DNA of 64,000 bases from NCBI RefSeq assembly GCF_963678635.1, contig NC_087062.1, forward strand, positions 73,501,345-73,565,344, given 5' to 3'. Positions 12,987 to 23,601 of the stretch are shown in pieces (position 1 is the first letter of the stretch; every line of letters starts with the position of its first letter). The notes beneath the pieces were generated by a model. It ran no database searches and was not told the origin of the DNA. It saw nothing but the letters and a program-made list of their open reading frames with translations. This DNA is from Symsagittifera roscoffensis. Taxonomy: Eukaryota > Xenacoelomorpha > Acoela > Convolutidae. Made by a program: the position numbers and the translations under genes.

Positions 12987-13616
12987 TAAAGTACAAATAT
13001 CTCAAAAATACCCCAGATCACCCGACAAACAAAAATAAAGCAAAGAAGACCTCCCGAACACCATAAAATTAGCCCCCAACAACTTTTCACAAAACTCAAC
13101 CCACTTGTCAAAAAATCCATAAATAACTCGACCACACTTGAATCTCGCCTCAAACAACAAAAAGTATTCGACAAAGAAATCATTTCTAAAATGCTCTTCT
13201 CTCGATCAATCAATATCTTTAAAAATACAATTTTAAATTTTTTAATAAACTTTTTCATACTATTCAAACTTTTTTCATATTTCTATTTGATACTTTTGAA
13301 GCTTTCATAATCATTTTAATAATCTTTTGCAACATTTTTTTTTAAATTTCTACTCCCTATTTGAAATATATCTCCAACTTTCTGAAATCATTGATCATAT
13401 TCACAGGTACGATAATTCAAAATCTATTTAAATGATACCAACAATTTTTAGTAGAACAGATATTTTTTTTACTATTTATAATATTCATCATATTTTTACT
13501 AATACTGACAATGTGCAAATGTGTAAAAAAAGCAACAGTCACATACGCCTTAGCAACAATCTTTTTAATTCTTTTCATTGAAGAATACTACAATAAACAT
13601 AAATCTTCCCACTAGA
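12987..13616 (+). pseudogene. Unrecognised membrane-protein frames, several hydrophobic segments
   Basis: Two ATG-less frames follow each other. The first, 12987 to about 13310 (about 107 codons), is basic and polar, contains Asn-Ser-Thr, and ends in a hydrophobic stretch of about 25 residues. The second, from about 13435 to 13616, has two hydrophobic segments around a short CKCVKK loop and ends in a Lys/His tail. A further hydrophobic run lies between them near 13290-13340. A frameshift and stops separate the pieces. Position downstream of integrase and the polar-then-membrane layout suggest a surface or accessory membrane protein. No family is recognised, and an Env function is inference only. 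Confidence 0.45.
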
Positions 13617-14654
13617 AAAAATCAATCAGAACACTTTCAAAAATTGCTAACCAACAATCACAAAATCAGTCTTCACCGACATCATCCCAAGAAAACCCAG
13701 CATTACCCCCAACTACCCAAAACCCCCATACATCCACACGAATTTCTTTTCAAGATAATCCATACACTTTTGAAGAACGACACGCTCGCTTATCCGAACC
13801 ATTGGAACCAGTTCAGCTACAGGCACCTCTAAGTGAACCAACATATAATTTGTACCCCACATTACCACAAGAATTAAGCAGAATAAGAAACATTAGTCAA
13901 ACCAAAATACAGTCGAAATAAATAGACAAATTATACATCCACGACGAAACAGAAGTTTTCAAACCCCTAGAGTTCATTTTGATATACCCAAATCACCAAC
14001 ACCAACTACCCCAGAAATTTTAAGTAGTACATTGCCAGAAACTCCCACACTAGTTTCACAACAGAGCACCTCAAATATACACTCAGATTACTTAAATTCA
14101 ATACCAACATATGAACAAATACGTGAAAATCCCTTTAGCCCCCCAATCCCACCGCACGACTACCATATTGGGCAACACACTCATATACACAAGGTGAACC
14201 AAACCTAGTGAATGATCCAATAGATATTTCTACGGATACAACACTATCATCACTATCAGAAACATTATCACTACCGTCAATACCATCATTAGGTCAAATT
14301 TCACCGACGCCTTTCCCTTTAAATTTCCCAAATAACCTCGACGCTAGATATCGAGAACAATCATCAACAAATATCCCTTTACGACTAGACTGGAATACAT
14401 TCGTAGCACCCCCACCATTATTTGGACAACATCAAGATAGTAACCGACTCCACAGTTGGGCACTCAACAGACTACAATATAGACAAGATATCCACGAAGA
14501 TATTCGTGAACACAATATTCAAATACAAAATAGTCTCCAATTGAAATTCGAAATCACGATCAAATTTAACAATATTTTTTCAACATCCCTACTCATTAAA
14601 TCCACCAAATATAACAGCTCAATCGCTACCACCACCATTTATAACAACTGAAAT
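13617..14654 (+). pseudogene. Proline/serine-rich frames after the membrane segments
   Basis: Low-complexity coding-like stretches in shifting frames. One runs from about 13738 to 13921, Glu/Pro/Leu-rich. One runs 13930-14210, rich in Pro, Thr and Ser with PTYEQI and PPIPPHDY near 14105-14165. The third, 14208-14651, is 147 codons with an ATG and a Ser/Pro-rich start. They could be the cytoplasmic tail of the preceding membrane protein. The tyrosine motifs resemble sorting or budding motifs only loosely. No domain is recognised, and stops at 13919-13921 and 14208-14210 break continuity. Confidence 0.35.
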
Positions 14655-14735
14655 AATATATAAATACGATAGATATACCAAAAACACAATTGGTTACATC
14701 ACATTTTATAACCCATACTCAGGATTATCATACAC

Positions 14736-16765
14736 ATGTATATTCTAAAAATATTAACATTTCAACACATCTTTTTTCTAATGTTTTCCGACCAAAACAC
14801 AAATCCTTCTCCTCGCATAGGACCCCAGGATTTATTAGTAACACACTACGATTGTGAAGAAACCGAACAAAAAAAACACTACACAAATATGCAATAAATC
14901 AAGTATCACAATGCGAAATAGAACCACAAGCTATAGAAACTACAAATGTAATAGCAACATTGTATTCAAAAACCCGAGCAACAACAGTCACAGGATATAA
15001 ATTTACAGCAACATTTTCCGAAAGAAAGTACACTGTTCACAAGTTTTCAATGGAAATAAGAACCGACTTGATCACGAATCATTCTATCAAAGTAATATAG
15101 AACGACTTTTACATCTAAATCCCGATGATTGTAAAAACCAACTACTCAGACTAAACATCACAAGAAATAGAAACACAGACAGGAAAATAGTAAATTAATA
15201 AAGACACAATATTCTGAAATACTTGTCGAATACGAAAAAGGTTTCGACATGACCACTGGAAAAATAAAATTTGACCCTTATGCCACAAGTCACCCTATAA
15301 ATGAAGGAACATCATACATACCAGTTAACTTTCAAAAAAGCACAGGTCAACCTGGTGGAAAACTACCACCACATGACAGTAAAAGTACACGTTTACAAGA
15401 ACTATCACTAATGAATAGCACCTATTTCGGTAATATTCATTACGATATCCACTTAGATATGAAGTAAGACTACACAATTAGCCGGATTTTTCAAGAAATG
15501 TCACTCTCCGAATTAGAAACACTTCACCATTTATGCGAATTGGAAAGAACACAAATCCTACAATCACTCGCACTAGCAGTACTAAAAATACCCTACGCAG
15601 GATACTTATTATCAGGAAATAGATCAAATTTTCTAGACTACGAAGGAAATATTTTATGGTTTCATACTTGTACCAAAAAAGTATCACCACAATATGTTTT
15701 TGAAGACAAACGTTGTTATAAAAGAATCCCTATATTCTATAAAAATAAAGTACATTTTGTCGACACACTTTCAAGACGAACATATTTTTGGAATATCGCA
15801 GTCCCATGTGGATCAGAAAATAGCCACAATGTAGTACAATTGAATCCTGATGAAGACAAATAAAATCTCCTTAGACAATACCCTACGTTAATGCAATCAC
15901 TCAAAAAATTTTCACCCGAAAGCACCAGAGCTATTGCTCGTAATCCAAATATTGATTTACAATCATTTGGAATATATTCTAAATCAGAAATCAAATATCA
16001 CATTAGAACACAACAATTTCAAGAATTATTAACACAAATGGACACAATACAAAGTCAGTCAATTGACCAGAATTTAAGAAAACTTGCCGAAACCGCAGGA
16101 TTTGCAGATATTTATACACAAGATTATAGCGGATATTTTAAAGACATTGAAGACTACATATATTTAAACGGTGAAAAATACAGACCACAAGATATTTCAC
16201 CTATAAATATTTTCAGTTTTGTCACCTTAAAAAACGAAATTCTAGCTTTTCTAGGATGGCCCTATTACATCTTAGAAAAATTAACTATCTTATACGCAAT
16301 GGATTTATAGGATTTCTTTTCTCACTCTTAAAAGGAATCTATATTACATGCGCTATACACACACAAGTAAACAGACAAGCAAGTGTAGCACGTATACTGT
16401 TTGCAGGATTTTTTGGAATTTTTTCATCATCAATAAACAAAATACTTCTAGATGCACAAATAAAAGAATATAACACAAAAATATCCACAAGACAAAACAC
16501 TTACGACGAAGAACACAATAATATAGAGATAACACCTACCGCACCACAGTTGCCACCCCTACCACAAAACCATTCTTTGTCATTAGTTCCACGTACTTTC
16601 CGAAACCTAGCAATCACAAATAATCCAAATTCTAGACCAAATATAGCACAAAGCCCCATCCAACATATAATGACACATCATTCACAAAATGATAATACAT
16701 ACGAACAATTTATAGAACAACCCCACACCACCATTTTTCAGTCTCAAAATAATCATTTTTTTTAG
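14736..16765 (+). pseudogene. Envelope-like glycoprotein of the large element (broken)
   Basis: The position after pol and the architecture suggest a surface glycoprotein for membrane fusion. The ATG at 14736 opens a frame with a hydrophobic N-terminus (about 18 residues, signal-peptide-like) that stops at 14895-14897. A frameshift leads through about 14900-15025. The frame of the start codon is then regained in 15249-15467, 15498-15863 and 15891-16310, separated by stops. The 15498-15863 block has paired cysteines, and 15891-16140 is helical and polar. Hydrophobic stretches lie near 16225-16450 after another frameshift, followed by a polar tail to 16765. The Cys-containing block recalls glycoproteins of some negative-strand RNA viruses of invertebrates, but only by impression; a profile search is needed. 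The number of breaks makes the copy non-functional. Confidence 0.5.
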
Positions 16766-16771
16766 CCCACG

Positions 16772-18270
16772 ATGAGCCGACAACTTGGATCCCTCCATCG
16801 CTCAAATTCCCACCCAGCCAACCTCCAAACTCCAATCCCAATAATCCCACTTTTTGCTTTCCCACCACCCAATTTTCCGATTATTAATATATCATCAAGC
16901 ACGAATTCTGATACTAACTCAGATATTTCAGTTTTATATTCCATCTCACAAATTAATAACCCTAATGTAGAAACCCCTGACGAATTTGCAGACTTCGAAC
17001 TATCTCCATCAAATTATACTCGGACCAACTCCTAAGTTTTTTCAAAACCATCTTTTCAACCAATCCCATCAAATCATCCACTCCCATCCGTTTCTACTCC
17101 TTCTTATGCTTCGCAAGTGACCCCAACCTATTCTCCACTTTATTCCGACAGATCATATAATAATTCTCCAGATACCCCCCAAATTTCCCAGGAACTTGAT
17201 AATTTTATTACCTTACAACAACAGTTAATACACCCTAAAATCCTCACAATACATCAACTATCATCCATAATAACATCCTCAAATCCACCTACTCCTACAC
17301 CCTACTCAGCTTACACTCCATCATTCACACAATCACCCACATCCACCGAAACACCTAGTAGCACTCACCGAGTTTATCGCACTTTTAAACGAAAATTCCC
17401 AAATCACCCATTCCCGACCAAACCCGGAACAGCCCGCGAATATATTAATCACTCGCAACATACAAACACGAAAAATTTTCTTGCAATCACCTTACCCTCA
17501 TTTCCGCAATATACATTAAATACACCTAACGATACTAATGACACACGCAATTTTGTAGATGAACATGTTTTAATGCCAACACTTCATTGGACAGCTTATT
17601 ATAATTTTACTAACCCCCTTTGCCTAACACTAACTAATACTCATGACAGCATAGAAAAGAACAAAGACATGTTATATAGACTCACTACAACACTAACACC
17701 TCGACAATTTACTTACGTTGGATATAAAAAGTTACTAAAAACATTCACTGCACCCCGAGCTAACGAATTTTTAGATGAAGACCGCTTTGCAAACCCGCAA
17801 CTAACAGAAAAATTTTTCATCAAAACATCATACGTATTCACAATTAATATTTTTGATAGAAAGTATGATCACATAATTTCAGAATCAGTAACTGATATTC
17901 AAGCTTACGAAAGTTTCCATGACAAATTTCAGTTATTTTCACTAAGTTTTCACTTTCTTTCACCACATGAACGCGATTTGCACTGTTGCCACGATATTAT
18001 GTTACGCACTAAACAAACCCACACATATACATACTATCGTTTTATCCAAAATCATTTGAATTGCATACCCCATCAAGACAACCTCATCATCGGTTTCAGT
18101 TTCTCAACTCAAAGTACACGTCACCATTTTTCCTTAATTTTACATTTTGCATCAAAAATACTAACCTCCACGGCATCCTTCGCAACTATGACCCAGTTAC
18201 CCAAATGTATATATTTTGTCCCATCACGAAGACTTTCTACGTAAACTTCAAATTCTATGCAATAAATTAA
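16772..18270 (+). pseudogene. Unrecognised accessory protein downstream of env-like region
   Basis: The ATG at 16772, seven bases after the env-like stop, opens a frame interrupted by one TAA (17033-17035) and then open to 18244, about 491 codons in one frame. The first 200 residues are rich in Ser, Pro, Thr and Asn with no regular fold expected. From about 17550 the composition changes to an ordinary globular one with many aromatic residues, a Trp, and a HCCH cluster near 17980. The frame at 18061-18270 also looks like a plausible C-terminus (NYDPVT...YIFCP), so a frameshift near 18130-18150 probably occurred. No signal peptide or membrane span is seen, and I recognise no family. Ty3-type elements normally have no gene here. 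Confidence 0.5.
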
Positions 18271-19087
18271 AAAAATGAGAAAGCAGTACTAACCGTTTCA
18301 ATATTTTCATTTCACTCGCACAAGAATTCTATCCAAACTCGCACAGCTCGCCCACAAAGAATTGTTTAAATAATGATTTTAAGTTTCAAGCTTTCACTCT
18401 CAACAACTCTAACACACGATAACAAGTTTCAAACTTTCCTTTAACCCGGTTGGAAAGGAATTATATACTAAACCAAACTACCAACGCAACTTACTAAACA
18501 CCACAAATCATAAAAAAACAGCATGACCAAGAAAAGAAAACCGACGGTACCCAAACCGGATTAACCCAGTTTAAAACTGGGTAATTTATTCTTTTGAAGA
18601 CTATTATAAAGTCTAAGAAAGAAATTATAAAACACAAAAAAGTCATAAAACAAACCCATACCAAAAATAATTTGATTTTTGAAAAAAGGACACAACCAAA
18701 ATAAAATAAGAAAGACCAACATAAACCCAACATAAAACGTTATCACATAACAGGACCTCTCAAAGAAACAGCATGAAATCATACTCCCACTCCTGGCCTA
18801 ACCCACCAGAGAGGACGTCCTGAGCATGCTCTATAGCCGGCCTAACCCACCGCGCTACATCCACGCTTTGTGACCACACTCCTATTTTTAATAAGAGGTA
18901 CTCAAGGGTGAGTAACTCTTCAAAATAACCAAACTAAAACAAAATGCTTTTGTGAAAACGACTAACTAAAATCATGATTAAAAAATTGATTTAACATAAT
19001 TTTATAAAATGTAAATCACACTTTGCAGTATATAGATCAAAACACAACAACAAAGACGAACATCCAAAGACTAGATGATCCCATCAC
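18271..19087 (+). other. Spacer with hairpin and tRNA-like segment
   Basis: Mostly non-coding. A perfect 9-bp hairpin acccagttt/aaactgggt with a one-base loop lies at 18564-18582. At 18795-18860 the motif GGCCTAACCCACC occurs twice. Read on the minus strand this gives GCGCGGTGGGTTAG, close to a pol III A-box, so an old tRNA-derived SINE may sit here; no B-box was found. No gene is recognised. Confidence 0.35.
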
Positions 19088-19558
19088 ACTCGAACAAAAG
19101 AATGGCTAAGCACAACCGACATGCCGTCCACAATCACAACTCAAAGGATTTAGAGTACGACTTGACTTCGCAGAAAAGGACTTCATTGAACTAGACCAAT
19201 GAACACCTCGATCTTCAAGTATACGTACAGATCCGAGTTACAAGGTATCCCTTCCACAAACGATCTTCAGGCCATTCGGAGACGAGGTTGCACACAAAAC
19301 AAGTTCTCTACATAATACAGAAAAACCTGTCATAGCAAACCATTTTGAAATCGGATTGATTTCATTGGGGATCACAGTCGTTGTCGAATGACGACATAAC
19401 AATTTCCTATCCATAATTCCAGCGTCCTGGAACGTTCTTCTCCAAGAGGAACCGGACAAGAAAATGATGTTCGCCAAATACCAACGTTCATCATCCATCC
19501 TTCGAATTGCAGAGAAGAAAGATAGTTCTAAAAAACTCTGTAAACCCCGGATGGGTGG
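19088..19558 (+). pseudogene. Coding-like remnant next to the 3' LTR, unidentified
   Basis: One plus frame from about 19095 to 19558 stays open except for a TGA near 19200 and a TGA near 19390. Its composition is balanced and protein-like, with both Lys/Glu and hydrophobic blocks (for example KVSLPQTIFRPFGDEV near 19235-19285). G content is visibly higher than in the rest of the element. The minus strand is also open (19238-19609), so the coding strand is not certain. It may be a captured host or viral gene fragment. No domain is recognised. Confidence 0.3.
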
Positions 19559-19964
19559 AACCTGATCTAAACTACATTTTATTATAGGATAAATTAGATA
19601 TTTTACCACTGTAAAATATTTAATATTAACAAATCATAATCCATCCAACTAACAACCCACTTATTTGTAAGTGCTGAAAGTACTTGTAATTTCAGCACCA
19701 GAGAGATTTGAATTCAACTTAGAAATTAGTTGCCTCTCCAAGAGAACTTCAGCAGTTGCAATAAGCCAGTATACTCTAGATCTATTGAGCCTAGCAGAGA
19801 CTAGTTCAACACCCTGAGACTAGTAGATATAAGAGTAAGATTAGGATCGGTATTAGACTCAGAAGTTGCACGAATCTATCCGGCCGAAAATAAGATAGCG
19901 TGACGAGCAGACGGTGTACCCTATCCGAAATTAATCTGTGAGTTAACCTCAAGGACTTAACTCA
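19556..19964 (+). repeat. 3' LTR of the large Ty3-type element
   Basis: Matches 2335-2744 and ends TTAACTCA. A conventional polypurine tract directly before it is not obvious: the bases just upstream read ccccggatggg, and the nearest purine-rich run is gagaagaaagatag near 19513. Confidence 0.9.
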
Positions 19965-20574
19965 GTCAGCATAGTAGGACACATATCTTATCAAAAAATG
20001 GAATTAAACTGCAACAAGAAAAACCAATTCGAAAAAAAACTGCAACAAGAAAAACCAATTCGATAAACCAGTGCGAAAAAAATTGACCCAATGTAACGCA
20101 AAAATTCTATTGAGTTGAACACATTCAATTGAAAAAAATTGTGATTTGAGGCGCAAATTATTAGTGTTACAAATAATTAAATTGCTATTTTTAAGCCCAA
20201 AAATTGTTTGTCCTTTAAAGTTCACATACCGTTTTAAAATCTTCAATAGCTGTCAGAAACGTTTGGAAACGTTTTATGCTAAAAAAATAAACTGCAGTGA
20301 TACTACAACCATTGAAAATTTTTTCCACCGCATTTTCTACAGGCTTTAATCTAGTACTCTTCATGCACCAAATTTTAATAATAAATCATTGTTTGTTTTG
20401 CATATAGCCTGAGAACAAAAGTATTTATCATTTTCATACAATTTTTAAGCTAATTGAAGTACCGTTTTTGAAAAAAAAAATGCAGGATTGACCTTTTTGT
20501 AGTTTTTTGACTGGAACATTTGCAGTACTTGCGCAACAACAAGCTAAAAACGGTTCACATAACAGAAATTTTTT
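19965..20574. other. Intergenic, small tandem repeat
   Basis: No gene is recognised. At about 20008-20063 the 25-base phrase beginning aaactgcaacaagaaaaacc is duplicated with a 30-base period. Confidence 0.4.
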
Positions 20575-21350
20575 TTGTTCCGACTTTTGATACAAAAGTA
20601 ACGGAATATTTGTGCTCGGGGTGGGTTTTTTTCTTCAGACAAATTTCGACTTTTTAACTAGCCATTTTTGACGGAATTTTTGAAAATCAATCGAAAGGTA
20701 TTGTTGTCCAGAGCTCAAACTTGAAAATATATTTCACCTGTGATCACTTTTTTGTAAAGTTACGGGGGTTTAAAGATTGCCATTTTGGCCAACTTGGGAC
20801 AATTAACGCGCAATATATTTCGCGCTATTAACGCGTAAGCGGAGAATTAATCCGACTTAGAAATCGTTCCAAATTGGTTGAAAGAAGCTTATTTGTCATA
20901 ATTGATTCGTTACAAGGAGCGAATTTTATTGTTTTGGTTTTTATATGGTGTGTGCAGGGATGATTTCATAAAAATTTTCAAACTTCAGAATTTTTTTTTT
21001 TTTCATTTTGTTTTTTTTTTCATTTATTTTTTTAATGTTGTTACTGCTCCATAAACCTAAACAGGTAGTCGGAACATTCAGGGCTTCGTTACAAGGAGCG
21101 AATTTTATTCGTTACAGGGCTTCGTTACAAGGAGCGAACATTGATTCGTTACAAGGAGCGAATTTTATTCTTTTGTTTTTTATATGGTGTGTGCAGGGAT
21201 GATTTCATAAAAATTTTCAAACTTCAGAATTTTTTTTTTCATTTTGTTTTATTTCATTTATTTTTTTAATGTTGTTACTGCTCCATAAACCTAAACAGGT
21301 AGTCGGAACATTCAGGGCTTCACCCCCTGATACGAGCAGTCTTGTTTGTA
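20575..21350. repeat. Dispersed repeat family A, copy 1 (internally duplicated)
   Basis: Begins ttgttccgac and ends with gtcggaaca, then an imperfect hairpin (cagggcttcaccccctg) and tacgagcagtcttgtt. Ends and interior match copies at 37791-38252, 40153-40562 and 55248-55712. The right third is duplicated: about 20909-21086 reappears at about 21146-21318, with four copies of ttcgttacaaggagcgaa between. No coding capacity. The paired start and end motifs plus a 3' hairpin are reminiscent of non-autonomous Helentron/Helitron-like elements. Confidence 0.65.
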
Positions 21351-21469
21351 ATTTGTTGCTAGCAATTGAAATATGCCAATGAGTGTTCTGGAATTTATTT
21401 TCATCAATTCATTAGAATCAATTCATTAAAAAGAAGAATCAATTCATTAAAAAGAATCCAACTCTATTA

Positions 21470-21833
21470 CACAGAGGCGAAGCTGAGCTTTGCACCACTT
21501 GCGATACACAGAGCCAACGACTCCTAAAAGCAATTGGCAAAACGCCAAATAAAACAACACCCAAAAATTTCAATTTTTTCTTTTTCAAACTAAAACTCAT
21601 TTTGATGAAAACCTCTGGCAGAATAGAACAGCGAGTATTCAAATAGCTTGATAAACTTCCAATCACTTGAAAATATTACTTGAAAAAATTGGACAAACTA
21701 TAGATTCAAAAATTTCATGGTTTTATTGGATGAAGTTACCTATTTGTTACTTAAATGATGGTAATCTTATTTAGTTTTCTAGAATTTGAGCATGTCAGAA
21801 GTGTTATTTCATTCCTACTGAAATGACCATTCT
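21470..21833. repeat. Dispersed repeat family B, short copy
   Basis: Starts cacagaggcgaagctgagct, with a hairpin-forming GCGAAG...CTTTGC, then ccacttgcgatacac. Ends tttgagcatgtcagaagtg...gaccattct. The same left end is found at 56172, 58176, 60050 and 60395, and the same right end at 63925-64000. At about 364 bp, this copy lacks the satellite found in the copy at 60395-64000. Confidence 0.65.
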
Positions 21834-22266
21834 GTGAACAAAGCTATTCGCCGGAAAAAGACAAGTGCCCGATTGCAATACCCTTGCTTATCGCGAGGGT
21901 AAAAATCATCAATATGATCCGAGCAACAACGTTTTTCTTCAATCATGTCCAAAAAAAAGTTTTTTTTTAGATAAGTTTGGATTTTTGGACGTTCCATATA
22001 GTTTGGGGAAGTGTTTTTTGGCACTTGTCACCATGAGTTGCGTTCTATTTTGTTATTTAATTTGAGGAAGTATGTTTCGCTGTTTTTTGATAAATCGTTT
22101 GCGATATGTTAACTGTTTTTCCTCTATATAGATTTGTCCGTAACCCATACACTTGCATCTCAGTATCTGATCAAATTTTGCGTACTTTTTGTTTCGAAAA
22201 TCGGAATTATGAAACAATACGGGCCAATTGTTCAAAGCAGACAAACTTTCATTTTTTACATAACCA
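21834..22266. other. Left flank of the minus-strand LTR element
   Basis: No gene is recognised. From about 22053 the sequence is part of the 6,506-bp tandem duplication, so this flank recurs at 28559-28772. Confidence 0.5.
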
Positions 22267-22520
22267 TGTGATATGTCAAACTATCTGCTAATAACTAATG
22301 AACAAAACATATCATAAAAGGTTTAATTAGAAATTGGTTACAGCTTGATTAGTTGCATAAAATAACATGACAGAAATGTAATCTTTCAACAGTATCAAGA
22401 TAGTGTTTAGATACTTCATGAGTGGTGAGTGGCGGGAGGCGTGTCCCGACCTTGACCTTTAGTATCTCATTAACATACCTTTAATGGTCGGCTCAGTATG
22501 ACCTTGACTGCCGTACCACA
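22267..22520 (-). repeat. LTR, duplicated copy
   Basis: The 254-bp LTR reads, on the minus strand, from TGTGGTACGG to CATATCACA. It is identical by eye to 28773-29026 and about 90% like 35600-35855. On the minus strand it is preceded by a polypurine tract, so it is a 3' LTR. Confidence 0.85.
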
Positions 22521-22533
22521 TTTCCCCCCTTTT
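22521..22533 (-). promoter_or_regulatory. Polypurine tract, copy 1
   Basis: Minus strand AAAAGGGGGGAAA directly upstream of the 3' LTR: the primer for plus-strand DNA synthesis. It recurs at 29027-29039. Confidence 0.8.
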
Positions 22534-23601
22534 ACAAATTTGGAAAGACTTGATATGACAAATTAAAAATTTCAGTTTCAGTTTTCAGTTTTCAGAAACT
22601 ATGACATGAGTTTCAATTTTCAGTTCTTATTTTTCAAAAAGTTGCTCGTCTACTCCTTTTTAGCAGACCTCTTGAAGACCCTCATGATTCTTTTTGGGGT
22701 TGGTGGAGAAGATGAAAATCCCCCCCCCCGAGATGCTTACTACATTAGGTGGCGTTTTAGGATGGACAACTTGGTCCGGAGTGACTTCTTCCACCGCATG
22801 TCTGACCGGGCTTCCAAAAGACTCAGTTTGTTTCTTCGATCTTCCGGATAATCTCGAGGAATTGGAGGTTTAGTCATCCTGTAAGTCGTTCGTATCTGGT
22901 CAAGAGGTCTTTTTCTGCTTCCTCTGTTTGGAAACCTACATTTTGCTTTCTTGTGATGGCTGTTAGCCAATTTGCGGGCTCTGGTCATCTCCTTCCGATG
23001 AAATCGGGATCCATTCCTGAGCATTTGGAAGAGTCTGTTTCACTTTTGAGGTCGTGGGTGCCTCTGTTGGAGATTTCGGCGTCTGGCTTTGGTTGTGTGG
23101 GAAGGTTGCCTTTCCCTTTCTTTTTGGGCTGTGTTGTGCTAGTTCGCTTTTCTTTTATGATTCAGGTTGAGTTACGGTTATTGGGTGATTTTCTGCCGTA
23201 CAGTTTTGCGCTTCAGTCCCAGTCCGGGCTGGTGGTCGCATCTGAGGTGTGGCGGGAGATGACAATGCGATTCTGTCGTCCTCACCCCTCCCGAACTTGA
23301 GGATGACAGAATTAGGTCCACGACTGGGTTGATCGGTTTTAGCCCTGCTCCTGAAGAGGTGGGTTGCTCTGCGGTGTATCTTTCTTCGGACAATTTTGGG
23401 TCAATTTTCCTTAGACGGGCTGACAGTTTTGAGGGGGTGTTATGAGAGTCGTCTTTGCGGTCAATTTTTTCGCCTTAGGTGTTGGTGGGGCTAGATCGTC
23501 CTCTGAGGTTGTTATGCTGTCCTGTACTCTGGTTCTCGTGGTCCTTTTCTGCACGGCTTGTTTTGAGGAGCTTTGTTTGCCTGAAAAAACTACTTCTCAA
23601 C

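Larger units (their letters stand above)
2335..19964 (+). mobile_element. Very large Ty3/gypsy-type LTR retroelement with env-like and accessory frames
   Basis: The element is bounded by direct LTRs at 2335-2744 and 19556-19964. Its order is LTR, primer-binding site, long leader, gag with CCHC knuckle, protease, RT, RNase H, integrase, then about 7 kb of additional frames and the 3' LTR. Protease-RT-RNase H-integrase order is the Ty3/gypsy (Metaviridae-like) arrangement. From about 4,000 to 18,500 the plus strand is rich in A and C and poor in G, a bias often seen in LTR elements. LTRs differ at about 10 of the first 385 positions by eye, so insertion was fairly recent, yet coding frames contain many stops, frameshifts and a 107-bp internal duplication. 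At 17.6 kb it is much longer than the usual 5 to 8 kb. A clean target-site duplication is not visible; cagc occurs at 2331-2334 and, two bases beyond the 3' LTR, at 19967-19970. Confidence 0.9.

Noticed and set aside
18494-18782. Overlapping minus-strand hydrophobic frames
   Set aside because: They arise from A-rich plus-strand spacer giving Phe/Leu codons on the other strand; no membrane gene is supported.
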